From Lelliottia jeotgali (lineage in GTDB: Bacteria > Pseudomonadota > Gammaproteobacteria > Enterobacterales > Enterobacteriaceae), in the NCBI GenBank assembly GCA_002271215.1, contig CP018628.1:558001-622000 (forward strand): a stretch of DNA of 64,000 nucleotides, given 5' to 3'. Positions 24,058 to 32,475 of this stretch are shown piece after piece. The notes below the pieces were generated by a model. That model did no database searches and was not told the origin of the DNA. It saw only the letters and a program-made list of their open reading frames with translations. The position numbers and the translations under genes were made by a program. Numbering within the stretch: the first letter of the stretch is position 1; the number at the start of each line of letters is the position of its first letter.

Positions 24058-24863
24058 TCGCTAATCATCTCGCGCTGCGTAATCTCCATTTGCGCGTAAC
24101 CTGCCGCCAAAAACAGCGGCGTCAACCGCTCCGGCACCGAGACCGGGGTGCTGATGCCAGGATACTGCTCGCACAGGATCTGCAACATTCGCTGAGCCTC
24201 TCCCTTGCCGCGCGATGCCGGTTCCACAAACAGATAGCGCAGCTGCGGCGCCGGGCCGTGAGTGGTGATGGCCGCCCATGCGGCCTGATCTGTGTTTAGC
24301 ACCGTGCAAGGCAAGGATCGCAGCGCCAGCGGGTCCAGCTGCCAGGGAGTGGCCTGCGATGGTGCAGTATAAACGGCGCGGTTGAGAGCATCTGGCGAGG
24401 CAGTGTGCAGTTTCGCGCCCAGGGCGGTTTCCGGCGAGGAGCCTTTAAACCCGTGCAGCGCCTGCGAATCGCGAAAACCCAGCGATGTGTACAGCGCAAT
24501 CCCTGCGTGGTTTTCGGCGATCACCTCCAGGTAAAAACGTGTCACCCCTTTGGTTTTCAGAGCTGCGAACAACGGCGCAAGCATCGCGCGCGCCAGCCCT
24601 TTCCCGCGAAGGTCGGGAATAATGGCAAACGCCGCCAGACGAGCAAGAGAATCGCGTCGGGCAATAATGGCGATGGCCACCGGCTCACCGTTCTGCAGCC
24701 AGACGCAGGAGTCCTCAACACTCATCCCTTCGGAGCCGAAACGCAGGGCAAAAGCTTCCGGTGTGAGCGAGAAAGGAACGAAATAGTTCTGAAAGCAGCG
24801 CCCCAGAATGTCAGTTAGTTCCGTAAAGCTGAAATGAAGGGCGCTGACTGCGGTCAGTTTCAT
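24054..24863 (-). CDS. GNAT-family N-acetyltransferase with a second GNAT-like half
   Basis: A 269-residue protein. The N-terminal half has a clear acetyl-CoA site ([19 protein letters not shown]) and the GNAT tail [20 protein letters not shown]. The C-terminal half repeats the pattern in weaker form ([18 protein letters not shown]), suggesting a tandem fold. The ATG at 24863 ([11 protein letters not shown]) is preferred over an upstream GTG. Substrate unknown. Confidence 0.8.
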   Translation of the reverse strand: MKLTAVSALHFSFTELTDILGRCFQNYFVPFSLTPEAFALRFGSEGMSVEDSCVWLQNGEPVAIAIIARRDSLARLAAFAIIPDLRGKGLARAMLAPLFAALKTKGVTRFYLEVIAENHAGIALYTSLGFRDSQALHGFKGSSPETALGAKLHTASPDALNRAVYTAPSQATPWQLDPLALRSLPCTVLNTDQAAWAAITTHGPAPQLRYLFVEPASRGKGEAQRMLQILCEQYPGISTPVSVPERLTPLFLAAGYAQMEITQREMISD

Positions 24864-24905
24864 GGTGGACTCAATGTAAGGGTTCCAGGCCACCAGTGTA
24901 GCGGA

Positions 24906-25292
24906 TTACTCGCCCACCAGCTCAATCCGGTTTCCGTCTGGATCGGCGATCACCGCTTCGTAAAATCCATCTCCCGTCATGCGCGGTGCGCTGAGCAGCG
25001 TGCCGTTCTGCTGTGCTTGTTCCGCCATGCGATCCACGTTGGCTTTGCTGCCAACGTTGAGAGCGATATGCGCCCAGCCAACAAATTCTGGATGCGCGGG
25101 CGCGTCGGCCAGTTCCGGTACCGTCATCAGCTCAATCGTTGGTCCATCGGTGAGCGTAATAAAATGCGACTCAAATCCAGGGCGATTTTTGCTGATGTAT
25201 TTCTCGTTGCTGCGGCCTCCGAAGATCGTTTCCCAAAACAGAACCTGCGCGGGCAGGTTACGGGTCCAGAGTGCGACGTGTGCAATGTTCAT
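24906..25292 (-). CDS. VOC-family (glyoxalase-like) protein
   Basis: A 128-residue protein with the paired beta-alpha-beta-beta-beta fold of the vicinal oxygen chelate family: MNIAHVALWTRNLP start with a metal-ligand-type histidine, VGWAHIALNVG in the middle and EAVIADPDGNRIELVG with the terminal glutamate. The start overlaps the stop of a small upstream ORF as ATGA. Substrate unknown. Confidence 0.85.
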   Translation of the reverse strand: MNIAHVALWTRNLPAQVLFWETIFGGRSNEKYISKNRPGFESHFITLTDGPTIELMTVPELADAPAHPEFVGWAHIALNVGSKANVDRMAEQAQQNGTLLSAPRMTGDGFYEAVIADPDGNRIELVGE

Positions 25293-25465
25293 AGTAAGCC
25301 TCGTTGTTTGCTGGGTGTTATTGAATGATGTTCCTGAAACTGGGCGGGAAGTTCCTCCCGCGGTACTTTTTGCTGCGAGCGTTCCGCGTGAATGACGGGT
25401 TGAAACCAGAATCCATCATACGGGTGACTGGCAGCCAACGGGGTCGACGGCTTGTTGCGATTCAT
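25289..25465 (-). CDS. Small ORF translationally coupled to the VOC gene
   Basis: A 58-residue frame (MNRNKPSTPLAASHPYDGFW) with AAGGAG seven bases before the ATG at 25465, while the stop overlaps the VOC start as ATGA. Good initiation signals at both ends argue that it is translated. The peptide is hydrophilic, with no membrane segment or cysteine motif. Family unknown. Confidence 0.5.
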   Translation of the reverse strand: MNRNKPSTPLAASHPYDGFWFQPVIHAERSQQKVPREELPAQFQEHHSITPSKQRGLL

Positions 25466-25559
25466 CATCACGCTCCTTCACAGCGTACAGATTGACAGGT
25501 TGAGCGTCATGCAACATTATGCGCATTGATGCTCGATTTGGATTTTAACAGGACTCTTT

Positions 25560-26330
25560 ATGCTCGATTATGCTGCTTTTCCGGAACAACGACAAGACCT
25601 GATCCGTAAGATCCTTCAGGAGAGTGGGAGAGTGGTTTGCACAGAATTAGCCACCCAGATGAAAGTCTCAGAGCACACAATTCGCCGTGATTTACATGAG
25701 CTTAGCAAAGAAGGGCTGTGCAAAAAGGTGTACGGTGGCGCGGTGCTCCAGCTGCCTGACGCAGGGAACTTCCTCAGTCGCGAGCCAAAAAACCACGCAA
25801 AAAAAGACATGATCGCGCAGAAAGCAGCAACCTTTATTAAACCGGGCGGCTGCATCTTTATTGATACGGGCACTACCAATCTGGCGCTGGCGAAGGCGCT
25901 ACCTGCGGATTTGAAAGTGACCATTGTGACCAACTCCCCGGCGATCGCGGCGGAGCTGCTTCGCCACCCTCTGTGCGAAGTGATCATGACTGGCGGGCAG
26001 ATCCAGCGCGCCTCCGGCGGCGCGGTCGGGGCGACGGCAGCCCGTCAGATCCAGGGGATTATCTTTGATCAAGCCTTTATCGGCGGCTGCGCGATGGACC
26101 CAGAGATGGGGCTGACCGGCTTTGATTTTGCCGACTGCGAGTTCAAGAAAACGGTGATCGCCCAGAGCAACCAGACGATCGTGGCGCTGACCACCGATAA
26201 GATCCCCGGCGTGGCGCGCTTCGTGGTCGCAAAAACCGGTGATATTGACCTGCTGGTGGTTGAAGCGAGCATGAACAAAGAGGTTCTTGATGCATTTGCC
26301 ACTCAGGATGTTCGCATTGTGTGCGCCTGA
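25560..26330 (+). CDS. DeoR/GlpR-family transcriptional regulator
   Basis: A 256-residue repressor with an N-terminal DeoR helix-turn-helix (VVCTELATQMKVSEHTIRRDLHELSKEG) and the C-terminal sugar-phosphate isomerase-like sensor (IDTGTTNLALAKAL, TNSPAIAAEL, MTGGQ). Members respond to phosphorylated sugars. No sugar operon is adjacent on the same strand, so the target is not clear; it stands alone before a ClpP-like gene. Confidence 0.87.
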   Translation: MLDYAAFPEQRQDLIRKILQESGRVVCTELATQMKVSEHTIRRDLHELSKEGLCKKVYGGAVLQLPDAGNFLSREPKNHAKKDMIAQKAATFIKPGGCIFIDTGTTNLALAKALPADLKVTIVTNSPAIAAELLRHPLCEVIMTGGQIQRASGGAVGATAARQIQGIIFDQAFIGGCAMDPEMGLTGFDFADCEFKKTVIAQSNQTIVALTTDKIPGVARFVVAKTGDIDLLVVEASMNKEVLDAFATQDVRIVCA

Positions 26331-26394
26331 CGACTTTGCCTGGCAAAACAGGCTACACTCTGACTTTGAGCGCTAAAAGCCGAGGATAACAACA

Positions 26395-27000
26395 ATGCAC
26401 TTCACACAGAAAGATCGCGATAACACAGAAAAATCAGAAGGGAAAAACGGCGCGGGCGCACTGCAGCAGAAATTACTCGAGTCCCGCTCGATTATTATTT
26501 CCGGCGAAATCGACCAGGCGCTGGCGGAAAAAGTGATCACTCAATTGATCCTGCTGCAAAGCGTGAGCAACGATCCGATCAAGCTGTACATCAACAGCCA
26601 GGGCGGTCACGTGGAAGCGGGTGATACCATCCATGACTTTATCAAGTTCATCCGCCCGGACGTGCACGTGATCGGCACCGGTTGGGTGGCGAGCGCCGGG
26701 ATCACGATTTTCCTGGCGGCGAAAAAAGAGCACCGTTACGCGCTGCCAAACACCCGCTTCATGATCCATCAGCCGCTGGGCGGCGTGCGTGGTCAGGCCA
26801 CGGATATCGAGATCGAAGCGCGCGAGATCATCCGCATGCTGGATCGCGTGAACAAACTGATTGCTGATGCGACCGGTCAGCCGCTCGAAAAAGTGAAAAA
26901 AGACACCGACCGTAACTTCTGGATGTCTCCTGCCGAAGCGCTGGATTACGGCATTGTCGGCAAGATCATCACCCAGTATGACGAGCTGAAACTGGATTAA
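26395..27000 (+). CDS. ClpP-like serine protease
   Basis: A 201-residue paralogue of the ClpP peptidase. The catalytic triad appears intact: S100 in GWVASAGITIF, H125 in RFMIHQPLGG and an aspartate at 170 or 172. The segment around the serine differs from ordinary ClpP (GQAASM), so it is not the housekeeping copy. The N-terminal 20 residues are charged and lack a propeptide-like pattern. The gene is free-standing with GAGG upstream and a terminator hairpin downstream. Whether it pairs with ClpA or ClpX is unknown. Confidence 0.85.
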   Translation: MHFTQKDRDNTEKSEGKNGAGALQQKLLESRSIIISGEIDQALAEKVITQLILLQSVSNDPIKLYINSQGGHVEAGDTIHDFIKFIRPDVHVIGTGWVASAGITIFLAAKKEHRYALPNTRFMIHQPLGGVRGQATDIEIEAREIIRMLDRVNKLIADATGQPLEKVKKDTDRNFWMSPAEALDYGIVGKIITQYDELKLD

Positions 27001-27008
27001 GTGTTCCT

Positions 27009-27034
27009 GTTAGCGCCCGATTTCGGGCGCTAAC
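27009..27034. terminator. Bidirectional terminator hairpin
   Basis: GTTAGCGCCCGA/TCGGGCGCTAAC, 12 perfect pairs, between convergent genes. The 3' arm overlaps the stop of the minus-strand SH3-like gene. Confidence 0.7.
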
Positions 27035-27326
27035 GTTCATGTAAGATAATCGCAATCCAGTTGGGTCTGATCATTTCCGGAAATTCCGGATACGGCTCCA
27101 GCCGCGTACAGGCTCCCGCCCAAATATACGTATCCTCTCCTACCCGATACCAGTGCGCATTACCTTCCACCGCATCACCCACTACCGCACCGTGAATGGT
27201 CACGCGGCTCCCGGCTGGCAACTCATGTGCGACGGGCGAGAATACTGACGGATTATCCTTGCGCGTGAACACTCCCATCGTAGTTTTAACGTTTCCAGTA
27301 ACGGCGAGTTCGGTGAAATTGCTCAT
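27030..27326 (-). CDS. Small SH3-like protein of unknown function
   Basis: A 98-residue protein starting at ATG 27326 (GAGG six bases upstream). The region GSRVTIHGAVVGDAVEGNAHWYRVGEDTYIWAGACTRL has the strand and aromatic pattern of bacterial SH3 domains, which often bind peptidoglycan, but there is no signal peptide, so a cytoplasmic role is more likely. Family not identified with certainty. Confidence 0.6.
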   Translation of the reverse strand: MSNFTELAVTGNVKTTMGVFTRKDNPSVFSPVAHELPAGSRVTIHGAVVGDAVEGNAHWYRVGEDTYIWAGACTRLEPYPEFPEMIRPNWIAIILHER

Positions 27327-27531
27327 ATCAGGCCTCATGACAGCGCGCTATTACGTTAACGATATAAGTCGCTAACGAACGGGCGATAACCATAAAGGCT
27401 GAAACTGTCACGGTGTGTCATGCGAACGGCTGAAGGACGAGGGATTTGGCGGGCAATTGACCCACGACAAAGCAGCCGCCCGGCCCGTCTCTCATAATCG
27501 CACCTGTTTCCCTTCTCACTGGTGCTTTCCC

Positions 27532-28653
27532 ATGGCGTATCAACTGAATCTCAACTGGCCGGAATTTCTCGAAAAATACTGGCAAAAACAACCCGTTGTG
27601 CTGAAAAATGCCTTCCCGAATTTTGTCGATCCGATCACGCCTGATGAGCTGGCGGGCCTGGCGATGGAGCCGGAAGTCGACAGCCGTCTGGTCAGCCATT
27701 TCAACGGTGAGTGGCAGGCGAGCAACGGTCCATTCGAACATTTTGACGGTCTGGGCGAAACTGGCTGGTCGCTGCTGGCGCAGGCGGTGAATCACTGGCA
27801 CATGCCGTCCGCTGAGCTGGTGCGTCCGTTCCGCGTGCTGCCGGACTGGCGTCTGGACGATCTGATGATCTCCTATTCCGTTCCGGGTGGCGGCGTTGGC
27901 CCGCATATCGATCAGTACGATGTCTTTATCATTCAGGGCATGGGGAGCCGCCGCTGGCGCGTGGGCGATAAACTGCCGATGCGTCAGTTCTGTCCGCATC
28001 CGGCGCTGCTGCACGTCGATCCGTTTACGCCAATTATCGACGAAGATCTGGAACCGGGCGATATCCTCTATATTCCGCCAGGATTCCCGCACGATGGTTT
28101 TACCCATGAAACCGCGCTGAACTACTCCGTCGGTTTCCGTGGGCCAAACGGTCGTGACCTCATCAGCAGTTTTGCAGATTACGCGCTGGAAAACGATCTG
28201 GGCGGCGAGCACTACAGCGATCCGGATCTGACCTGTCGCGAACACCCTGGTCGCGTGGAACAGTACGAGCTCGATCGCCTGCGCAGCATGATGATCGAGA
28301 TGATCAGCCAGCCGGAAGATTTCAAAAAATGGTTCGGCAGCTTTGTCAGCACTCCGCGTCATGAACTGGATATCGCAGCAGCAGAACCGGCCTATGAACC
28401 GGAAGAAGTGCTGGATGCGCTGCTGGGCGGTGAAACGCTGTCTCGTCTGAGCGGCCTGCGCGTATTGAACGTGAGCGGCAGCTTCTTTATCAACAGCGAA
28501 CAGCTGGAAACGGTGGATGCGAAAGCCGCTGACGTGCTGTGCCGTTACACCGAATTTGGCCAGGACGAACTGGGCGACGCGTTGCAAAATCCGGCGTTTG
28601 TCGCGGAGCTGACGGATTTGATTAACCAGGGTTACTGGTTCTTCGAAGAGTAA
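27532..28653 (+). CDS. roxA: Ribosomal protein uL16 3-hydroxylase RoxA (YcfD)
   Basis: A 373-residue JmjC-type 2-oxoglutarate/Fe(II) oxygenase that hydroxylates an arginine of ribosomal protein L16. The iron ligands are H125, D127 (GPHIDQYD) and H187 (PGFPHDGF), at the positions known for the E. coli enzyme. The start MAYQLNLNWPEF at 27532 matches the family; the frame extends upstream without support. In E. coli K-12 this gene is next to phoQ, so its place here is a rearrangement or an additional copy. A strong hairpin follows. Confidence 0.92.
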   Translation: MAYQLNLNWPEFLEKYWQKQPVVLKNAFPNFVDPITPDELAGLAMEPEVDSRLVSHFNGEWQASNGPFEHFDGLGETGWSLLAQAVNHWHMPSAELVRPFRVLPDWRLDDLMISYSVPGGGVGPHIDQYDVFIIQGMGSRRWRVGDKLPMRQFCPHPALLHVDPFTPIIDEDLEPGDILYIPPGFPHDGFTHETALNYSVGFRGPNGRDLISSFADYALENDLGGEHYSDPDLTCREHPGRVEQYELDRLRSMMIEMISQPEDFKKWFGSFVSTPRHELDIAAAEPAYEPEEVLDALLGGETLSRLSGLRVLNVSGSFFINSEQLETVDAKAADVLCRYTEFGQDELGDALQNPAFVAELTDLINQGYWFFEE

Positions 28654-28660
28654 TTTGCAG

Positions 28661-28695
28661 GAAGCGGGACAGGCTGATTAAGCCTGTCCCGCTTC
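28661..28695. terminator. Bidirectional terminator hairpin
   Basis: A 15-pair perfect stem GAAGCGGGACAGGCT/AGCCTGTCCCGCTTC between roxA and the convergent five-gene operon. Confidence 0.75.
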
Positions 28696-28703
28696 GGCAT
28701 GAC

Positions 28704-29681
28704 TTACGCGGCGATGAATAGAACCTCATCATTTTCAGCGTTAAGTAATTGCAGAACTTCTGGTTTCGACTCAGCAAGACGTAATAATTCAGTCTGGTAA
28801 GCGAGAGCTTCAACATGGGCTTTGCGGAAGTTAAGAAAATCGATCAATTTCCCGCCGTCACCACGCGTTAACTGATGCAGAGTTGCAGGCGACTGGCTCA
28901 GGTCGTCTACGATGGATTGGTTGATTTCCAGCCAGTCGTTCTGCAAGGTTTCTAAAGACTGTACCGCAAACTTCGCTGCCCCAATTTTATGCTGAATATA
29001 ACTACGGAACAGACCGAGGTGCATGAAGCGTTCCTGAAGGATGCTCAATTCATGTAACGAATGATAAAAGGCTGGCTCGTTGGCGGCTTTGGCGGTGTTT
29101 TTTAACATCAGCCGGGTAAATTCGTATTGTTGGTTTAACGGATGAATGAGCGATTGCAGCTGAGTTATTTCGCCCATTTCTACAAATTGCTTTGCAGTAC
29201 TGATGACGGCATTGAAGCTGGCAATATCACGAAAAGCTTCTCGTTGCCGGGCATCAAGCGCCAGCGAAAGTAACGCATCAAGTTGCTGGGTGTGACCCTG
29301 AAGAACTGAATCAATATGATTGAGCTTACGGCATACAATCACGAATCCCGCCGCAGAAACGGCCAGGTTTAAACCCGAAAGGGCGAGGTTGGCACTTTGC
29401 AACGTTTGAAGTGTTCCCAGTGAACCCTGGATGGATTCAATCCCATTTTGTAGATTATCTAATTTCGATGAGAGAACCTTTTTCAGGTTTTCAATTCCTT
29501 CCTGCGCCTTCTCTGCATTATTGGGGAAAATAAGATGGGCGACGATGCTTCCCGCGTTATCGTGGCCTTTCGCAATGCGAACGACACCGCCATAAATTTT
29601 ATAAAGCCCATTTTGTATCCCTTCAAGGATCTCGGGAGACTGCTTAATGGTGCGATACAACATTTCTGCTTCTACAGACAT
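28704..29681 (-). CDS. Unknown coiled-coil-like protein, last gene of the CrfC/patatin operon
   Basis: A 325-residue protein from ATG 29681 (MSVEAEMLYRTIKQS), with GGAGA upstream. Residues about 50-85 form a heptad-rich helix (ENLKKVLSSKLDNLQNGIES), followed by a hydrophobic segment (ALSGLNLAVSAAGFVIV) that could insert in a membrane, then further long helices. It overlaps the upstream gene by ten bases. I do not recognise the family. The helix-membrane-helix plan and operon partners suggest a membrane-associated structural or pore component; that is inference. Confidence 0.7.
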   Translation of the reverse strand: MSVEAEMLYRTIKQSPEILEGIQNGLYKIYGGVVRIAKGHDNAGSIVAHLIFPNNAEKAQEGIENLKKVLSSKLDNLQNGIESIQGSLGTLQTLQSANLALSGLNLAVSAAGFVIVCRKLNHIDSVLQGHTQQLDALLSLALDARQREAFRDIASFNAVISTAKQFVEMGEITQLQSLIHPLNQQYEFTRLMLKNTAKAANEPAFYHSLHELSILQERFMHLGLFRSYIQHKIGAAKFAVQSLETLQNDWLEINQSIVDDLSQSPATLHQLTRGDGGKLIDFLNFRKAHVEALAYQTELLRLAESKPEVLQLLNAENDEVLFIAA

Positions 29682-30481
29682 TGTCTCATCTCCGAACAAA
29701 ATTGGTCTGTTTGCTGCTGAATATTTTCCAGACGAATGCATGCGATACGAATGACGGCAGGTATGGTGACACGATAGGCGGGACCGGTCAGATCGTAAGT
29801 CAGCCAGGCGGCAGAGACGACTGCGGCAATGGGGTTAAGCATTGCAGGTGCTCTGCCAGCGATAACTTTACCCAGGGCGGGTAATCCGGCCTTTGCGGCC
29901 AACTTTATCGCGGGAACCATCGCGGAATTGACCATCCTGGATATGGCGTAGGGACCACACGAAGAAATAAGTAAAGAGACCAGCTCAGATGTTTTGTCTT
30001 GCTTCAGGAGATGCTCAATTTGCTCGCGACTGACATTAAGCTGATTGCTGGAAAATAATCTGATCAGTTCTTCTTGTTGACCTTCCTTCAGCGACTTGCT
30101 CAATATGTTCTCGATAATGGCTCGCTCAATCTCCAGCAACGTCATTTTTTTACTGACTTTTGCACCCAGTTTTTTAGCGACATCTTTAGCGACAACATCA
30201 TAGGGAATATTCGTTCTTTTACGAAAGGCATTTGCCACCGTATTCCCCCCAAACATGCAGATCTCGCTGGCTAACGCCAACGCCATCTTTTGCCTGTTAT
30301 TTTGGCGTTTGTATTGCATGAGCATTTTCTTCGCTGATTCTGTCAGCGATACACGGCCACGCCCTTCATCAGTAATAATATCTGCCAGCGCATTCAGATC
30401 GGCTATTGATGCACAGGACAGCAATTTTTCGAGCGGGAGTTCCCGCTCTATAAGCCATTCAGAAGTGGACAGGTTCTCCAT
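29672..30481 (-). CDS. DUF3944/YaaW-family protein
   Basis: A 269-residue protein. The N-terminus has the DUF3944-like pattern (KLLSCASIADLNALADIITDEGRGR) and the C-terminus matches YaaW (GPAYRVTIPAVIRIACIRL). A central FGGNTVANAFR segment is also shared with YaaW. There are hydrophobic stretches near 205-235. YaaW has no firm function. AGGAG lies seven bases before the ATG; the gene follows the patatin gene by 21 bases and overlaps the next, so it is part of the same operon. Confidence 0.75.
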   Translation of the reverse strand: MENLSTSEWLIERELPLEKLLSCASIADLNALADIITDEGRGRVSLTESAKKMLMQYKRQNNRQKMALALASEICMFGGNTVANAFRKRTNIPYDVVAKDVAKKLGAKVSKKMTLLEIERAIIENILSKSLKEGQQEELIRLFSSNQLNVSREQIEHLLKQDKTSELVSLLISSCGPYAISRMVNSAMVPAIKLAAKAGLPALGKVIAGRAPAMLNPIAAVVSAAWLTYDLTGPAYRVTIPAVIRIACIRLENIQQQTDQFCSEMRQCL

Positions 30482-30502
30482 TTTTTTACTCCTGTTACTG
30501 GA

Positions 30503-31576
30503 TTACTTTAAACGTTCCATAGCACGACTGAGCGTTGCATTCGCCGCATCATTTCTCTTTAAGCTGGTGGCAAGCGCCGCTTCTGAATGATGGTGTGTCT
30601 GACGGGCTTGCAGAGGCTTCCGAATGCGTTCAATCGCCGCCAACGTATCCTGATAACCTTGATCAATCCAGGACTCGATGTGCATTGCTTTAAAGCCCAG
30701 CAGATCCTTTGCCCCACCCAACATTCCGTCATGACGACGTAACGTATTTTGCGGGCGTATTTCCATTACGATAGTTTCAGGGAATTGATGACGATCCCAC
30801 AGAGAAGCATCACTAAGATGTGTCACGATAACCATGTCACAGCCAGCCTCAACTAAAGGCGTCACCGGCGTATTACCCTGCATGCTCGCCCAGCCTCCCA
30901 TGCCCCCGTCGCTATATTGAGTACCATTGATATGACGAGGTTTAAACAATAGAGGGAGCGCGGCAGACGCCAGCAATGCTTCTTTTTGCTGGTCTATCGG
31001 CAGACTTTGGACATGATGAAACTCAGAATCCCGGGTTGAGCCAAGGCCAAATTCAGCAGCAATGCAGTTCACAATATCCTGCACGCCGCCTTCCGTCGGA
31101 TACAAAGAAACGTAAAGCGGCAAACCGGAGGATAACGAATGAACGTCCAGATAGCGGTTCATCAAGTCAATAAGCGGCTGATCGGAGAGCAAAGGTTCGT
31201 TTTGCAGGCCTGTGATACCGGTCATCACGCCAGCCTGGTGAAGAAGAGAGCTGAGCAGGCCGCCGGCCTTACTCAAAATCGGCGACAGGCCCATCCCGAT
31301 GCCAAACTGCGCCAGCAGAGAAATATAAACGGAGTTATTCACGGAAAGAACATTGCCATTCCCGAGATGCGTCCAAATCTCTGCCATTCTTTCTGATGCC
31401 TGCAGCAGGTCCGAAGAGGAGGCCACGATGGCACCATTCAGTGCGCCAATGCTCGCGCCGGAGACGACATGCACATCGGTTCCTGATTCTGCCAGTGCTT
31501 TAACAACGCCGACCTCATACGCGCCAATGGCTCCGCCGCCAGAAAGCGCCAGGCCGACTTTCATGGGTTGAGTCAT
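30503..31576 (-). CDS. Patatin-like phospholipase
   Basis: A 357-residue lipid hydrolase of the patatin family. The oxyanion loop is SGGGAIGAY (12-20), the nucleophile S42 is in GASIG and the dyad aspartate D223 is in SDGGMGG, so the enzyme should be active on membrane lipids. There is no signal peptide, so it acts from the cytoplasm. It overlaps the RdcB-family gene by four bases (ATGA). Patatins serve as membrane-damaging effectors in several phage-defence systems, which makes this operon notable. Confidence 0.88.
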   Translation of the reverse strand: MTQPMKVGLALSGGGAIGAYEVGVVKALAESGTDVHVVSGASIGALNGAIVASSSDLLQASERMAEIWTHLGNGNVLSVNNSVYISLLAQFGIGMGLSPILSKAGGLLSSLLHQAGVMTGITGLQNEPLLSDQPLIDLMNRYLDVHSLSSGLPLYVSLYPTEGGVQDIVNCIAAEFGLGSTRDSEFHHVQSLPIDQQKEALLASAALPLLFKPRHINGTQYSDGGMGGWASMQGNTPVTPLVEAGCDMVIVTHLSDASLWDRHQFPETIVMEIRPQNTLRRHDGMLGGAKDLLGFKAMHIESWIDQGYQDTLAAIERIRKPLQARQTHHHSEAALATSLKRNDAANATLSRAMERLK

Positions 31577-32475
31577 GCTATCTCCTTATAGAAGAGTTCA
31601 TCCACCATGCTGTCAGCAATGCGTTCAGCAGAACTTAAACGCGGCATCCGCAGAGGTAATACGTCGTACTGTTGAGTCGTTGACCAAACAACAGGGTGAG
31701 CATCTTCATCACACCAGTCGGCCATCCAGTTGATGGTTTCTGGCCAGTCATTGTGTTGAATCTGCCCCGATTTCCAGGCCAGCCAGCTTTGGGTATCGTG
31801 TCGAACCAATGCACTGCTATTGTGGTCCAGGGCTAATTGCGTTAATGCCTTATTCTTGAGGATGGTGAGCATCTGATTGACTTGATGCGTTTCGCCATGA
31901 CGAATGACATCGCCAAATGCCCCCCAACGCAGCTCTTCCAGGGCGACGTAACAACGCGCCGCCAGCGGTAGAGAGGCGAAACGGCCAGCACTCCAACCCG
32001 AAAAGACCTGGTCGAGGTGCAACTGGCTACGCTGAAGCATATCCACCCGGTTGAGTTGTTGCTCAAGGCTGCTGAGTTTATTGTTCACCTGTTGTGCCAG
32101 GGTCGTTAACTGCTCGCGTGTATCTGCGGAAAAATGAGCGATAGCGGCGGTATCATCAATCAGCGATGTGACGCGATCGTTCACTTGAGCGAGGGCATAG
32201 TTGGTTGTCGCAAGCGATGAAGTCAGCTCTGTAAGCCAGGTCAGTGAGGCTTCAACACCGTCCGCGAGGGAAGCATTGATCGAATGCTGACGAGCAGACG
32301 CATGACCGTTTATTCCTTCTTTTAGCCTTAAGAAAAAGCGGCGATCTTTTTGCTGACGCAGATGATCTTTTACAACATCGATTCCATTTGCGAAATCAAC
32401 GATAAATTTTTCCGGCAGGCATGCCAGAATCTGGCATGCCTCGTGTTGTGGAAAGACTTCCTGAAACGTGGCCAT
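31573..32475 (-). CDS. RdcB-family (YjcZ-like) protein
   Basis: A 300-residue protein of the family of E. coli YjcZ/RdcB, described as acting with the dynamin-like RdcA (CrfC/YjdA) on the diguanylate cyclase DgcN. It has long helices with a coiled-coil-like stretch (ALAQVNDRVTSLIDDTAAI and QLTTLAQQVNNKLSSLEQQL) and a C-terminal domain rich in tryptophan. It overlaps the dynamin stop by one base (TAATG), matching the yjdA-yjcZ order in E. coli. Confidence 0.75.
   Translation of the reverse strand: MATFQEVFPQHEACQILACLPEKFIVDFANGIDVVKDHLRQQKDRRFFLRLKEGINGHASARQHSINASLADGVEASLTWLTELTSSLATTNYALAQVNDRVTSLIDDTAAIAHFSADTREQLTTLAQQVNNKLSSLEQQLNRVDMLQRSQLHLDQVFSGWSAGRFASLPLAARCYVALEELRWGAFGDVIRHGETHQVNQMLTILKNKALTQLALDHNSSALVRHDTQSWLAWKSGQIQHNDWPETINWMADWCDEDAHPVVWSTTQQYDVLPLRMPRLSSAERIADSMVDELFYKEIA

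Noticed and set aside
27418..28587. 389-codon frame antisense to roxA
   Set aside because: It covers a well-supported gene in the opposite strand and has no recognisable domain; long antisense frames are expected in GC-rich genes.
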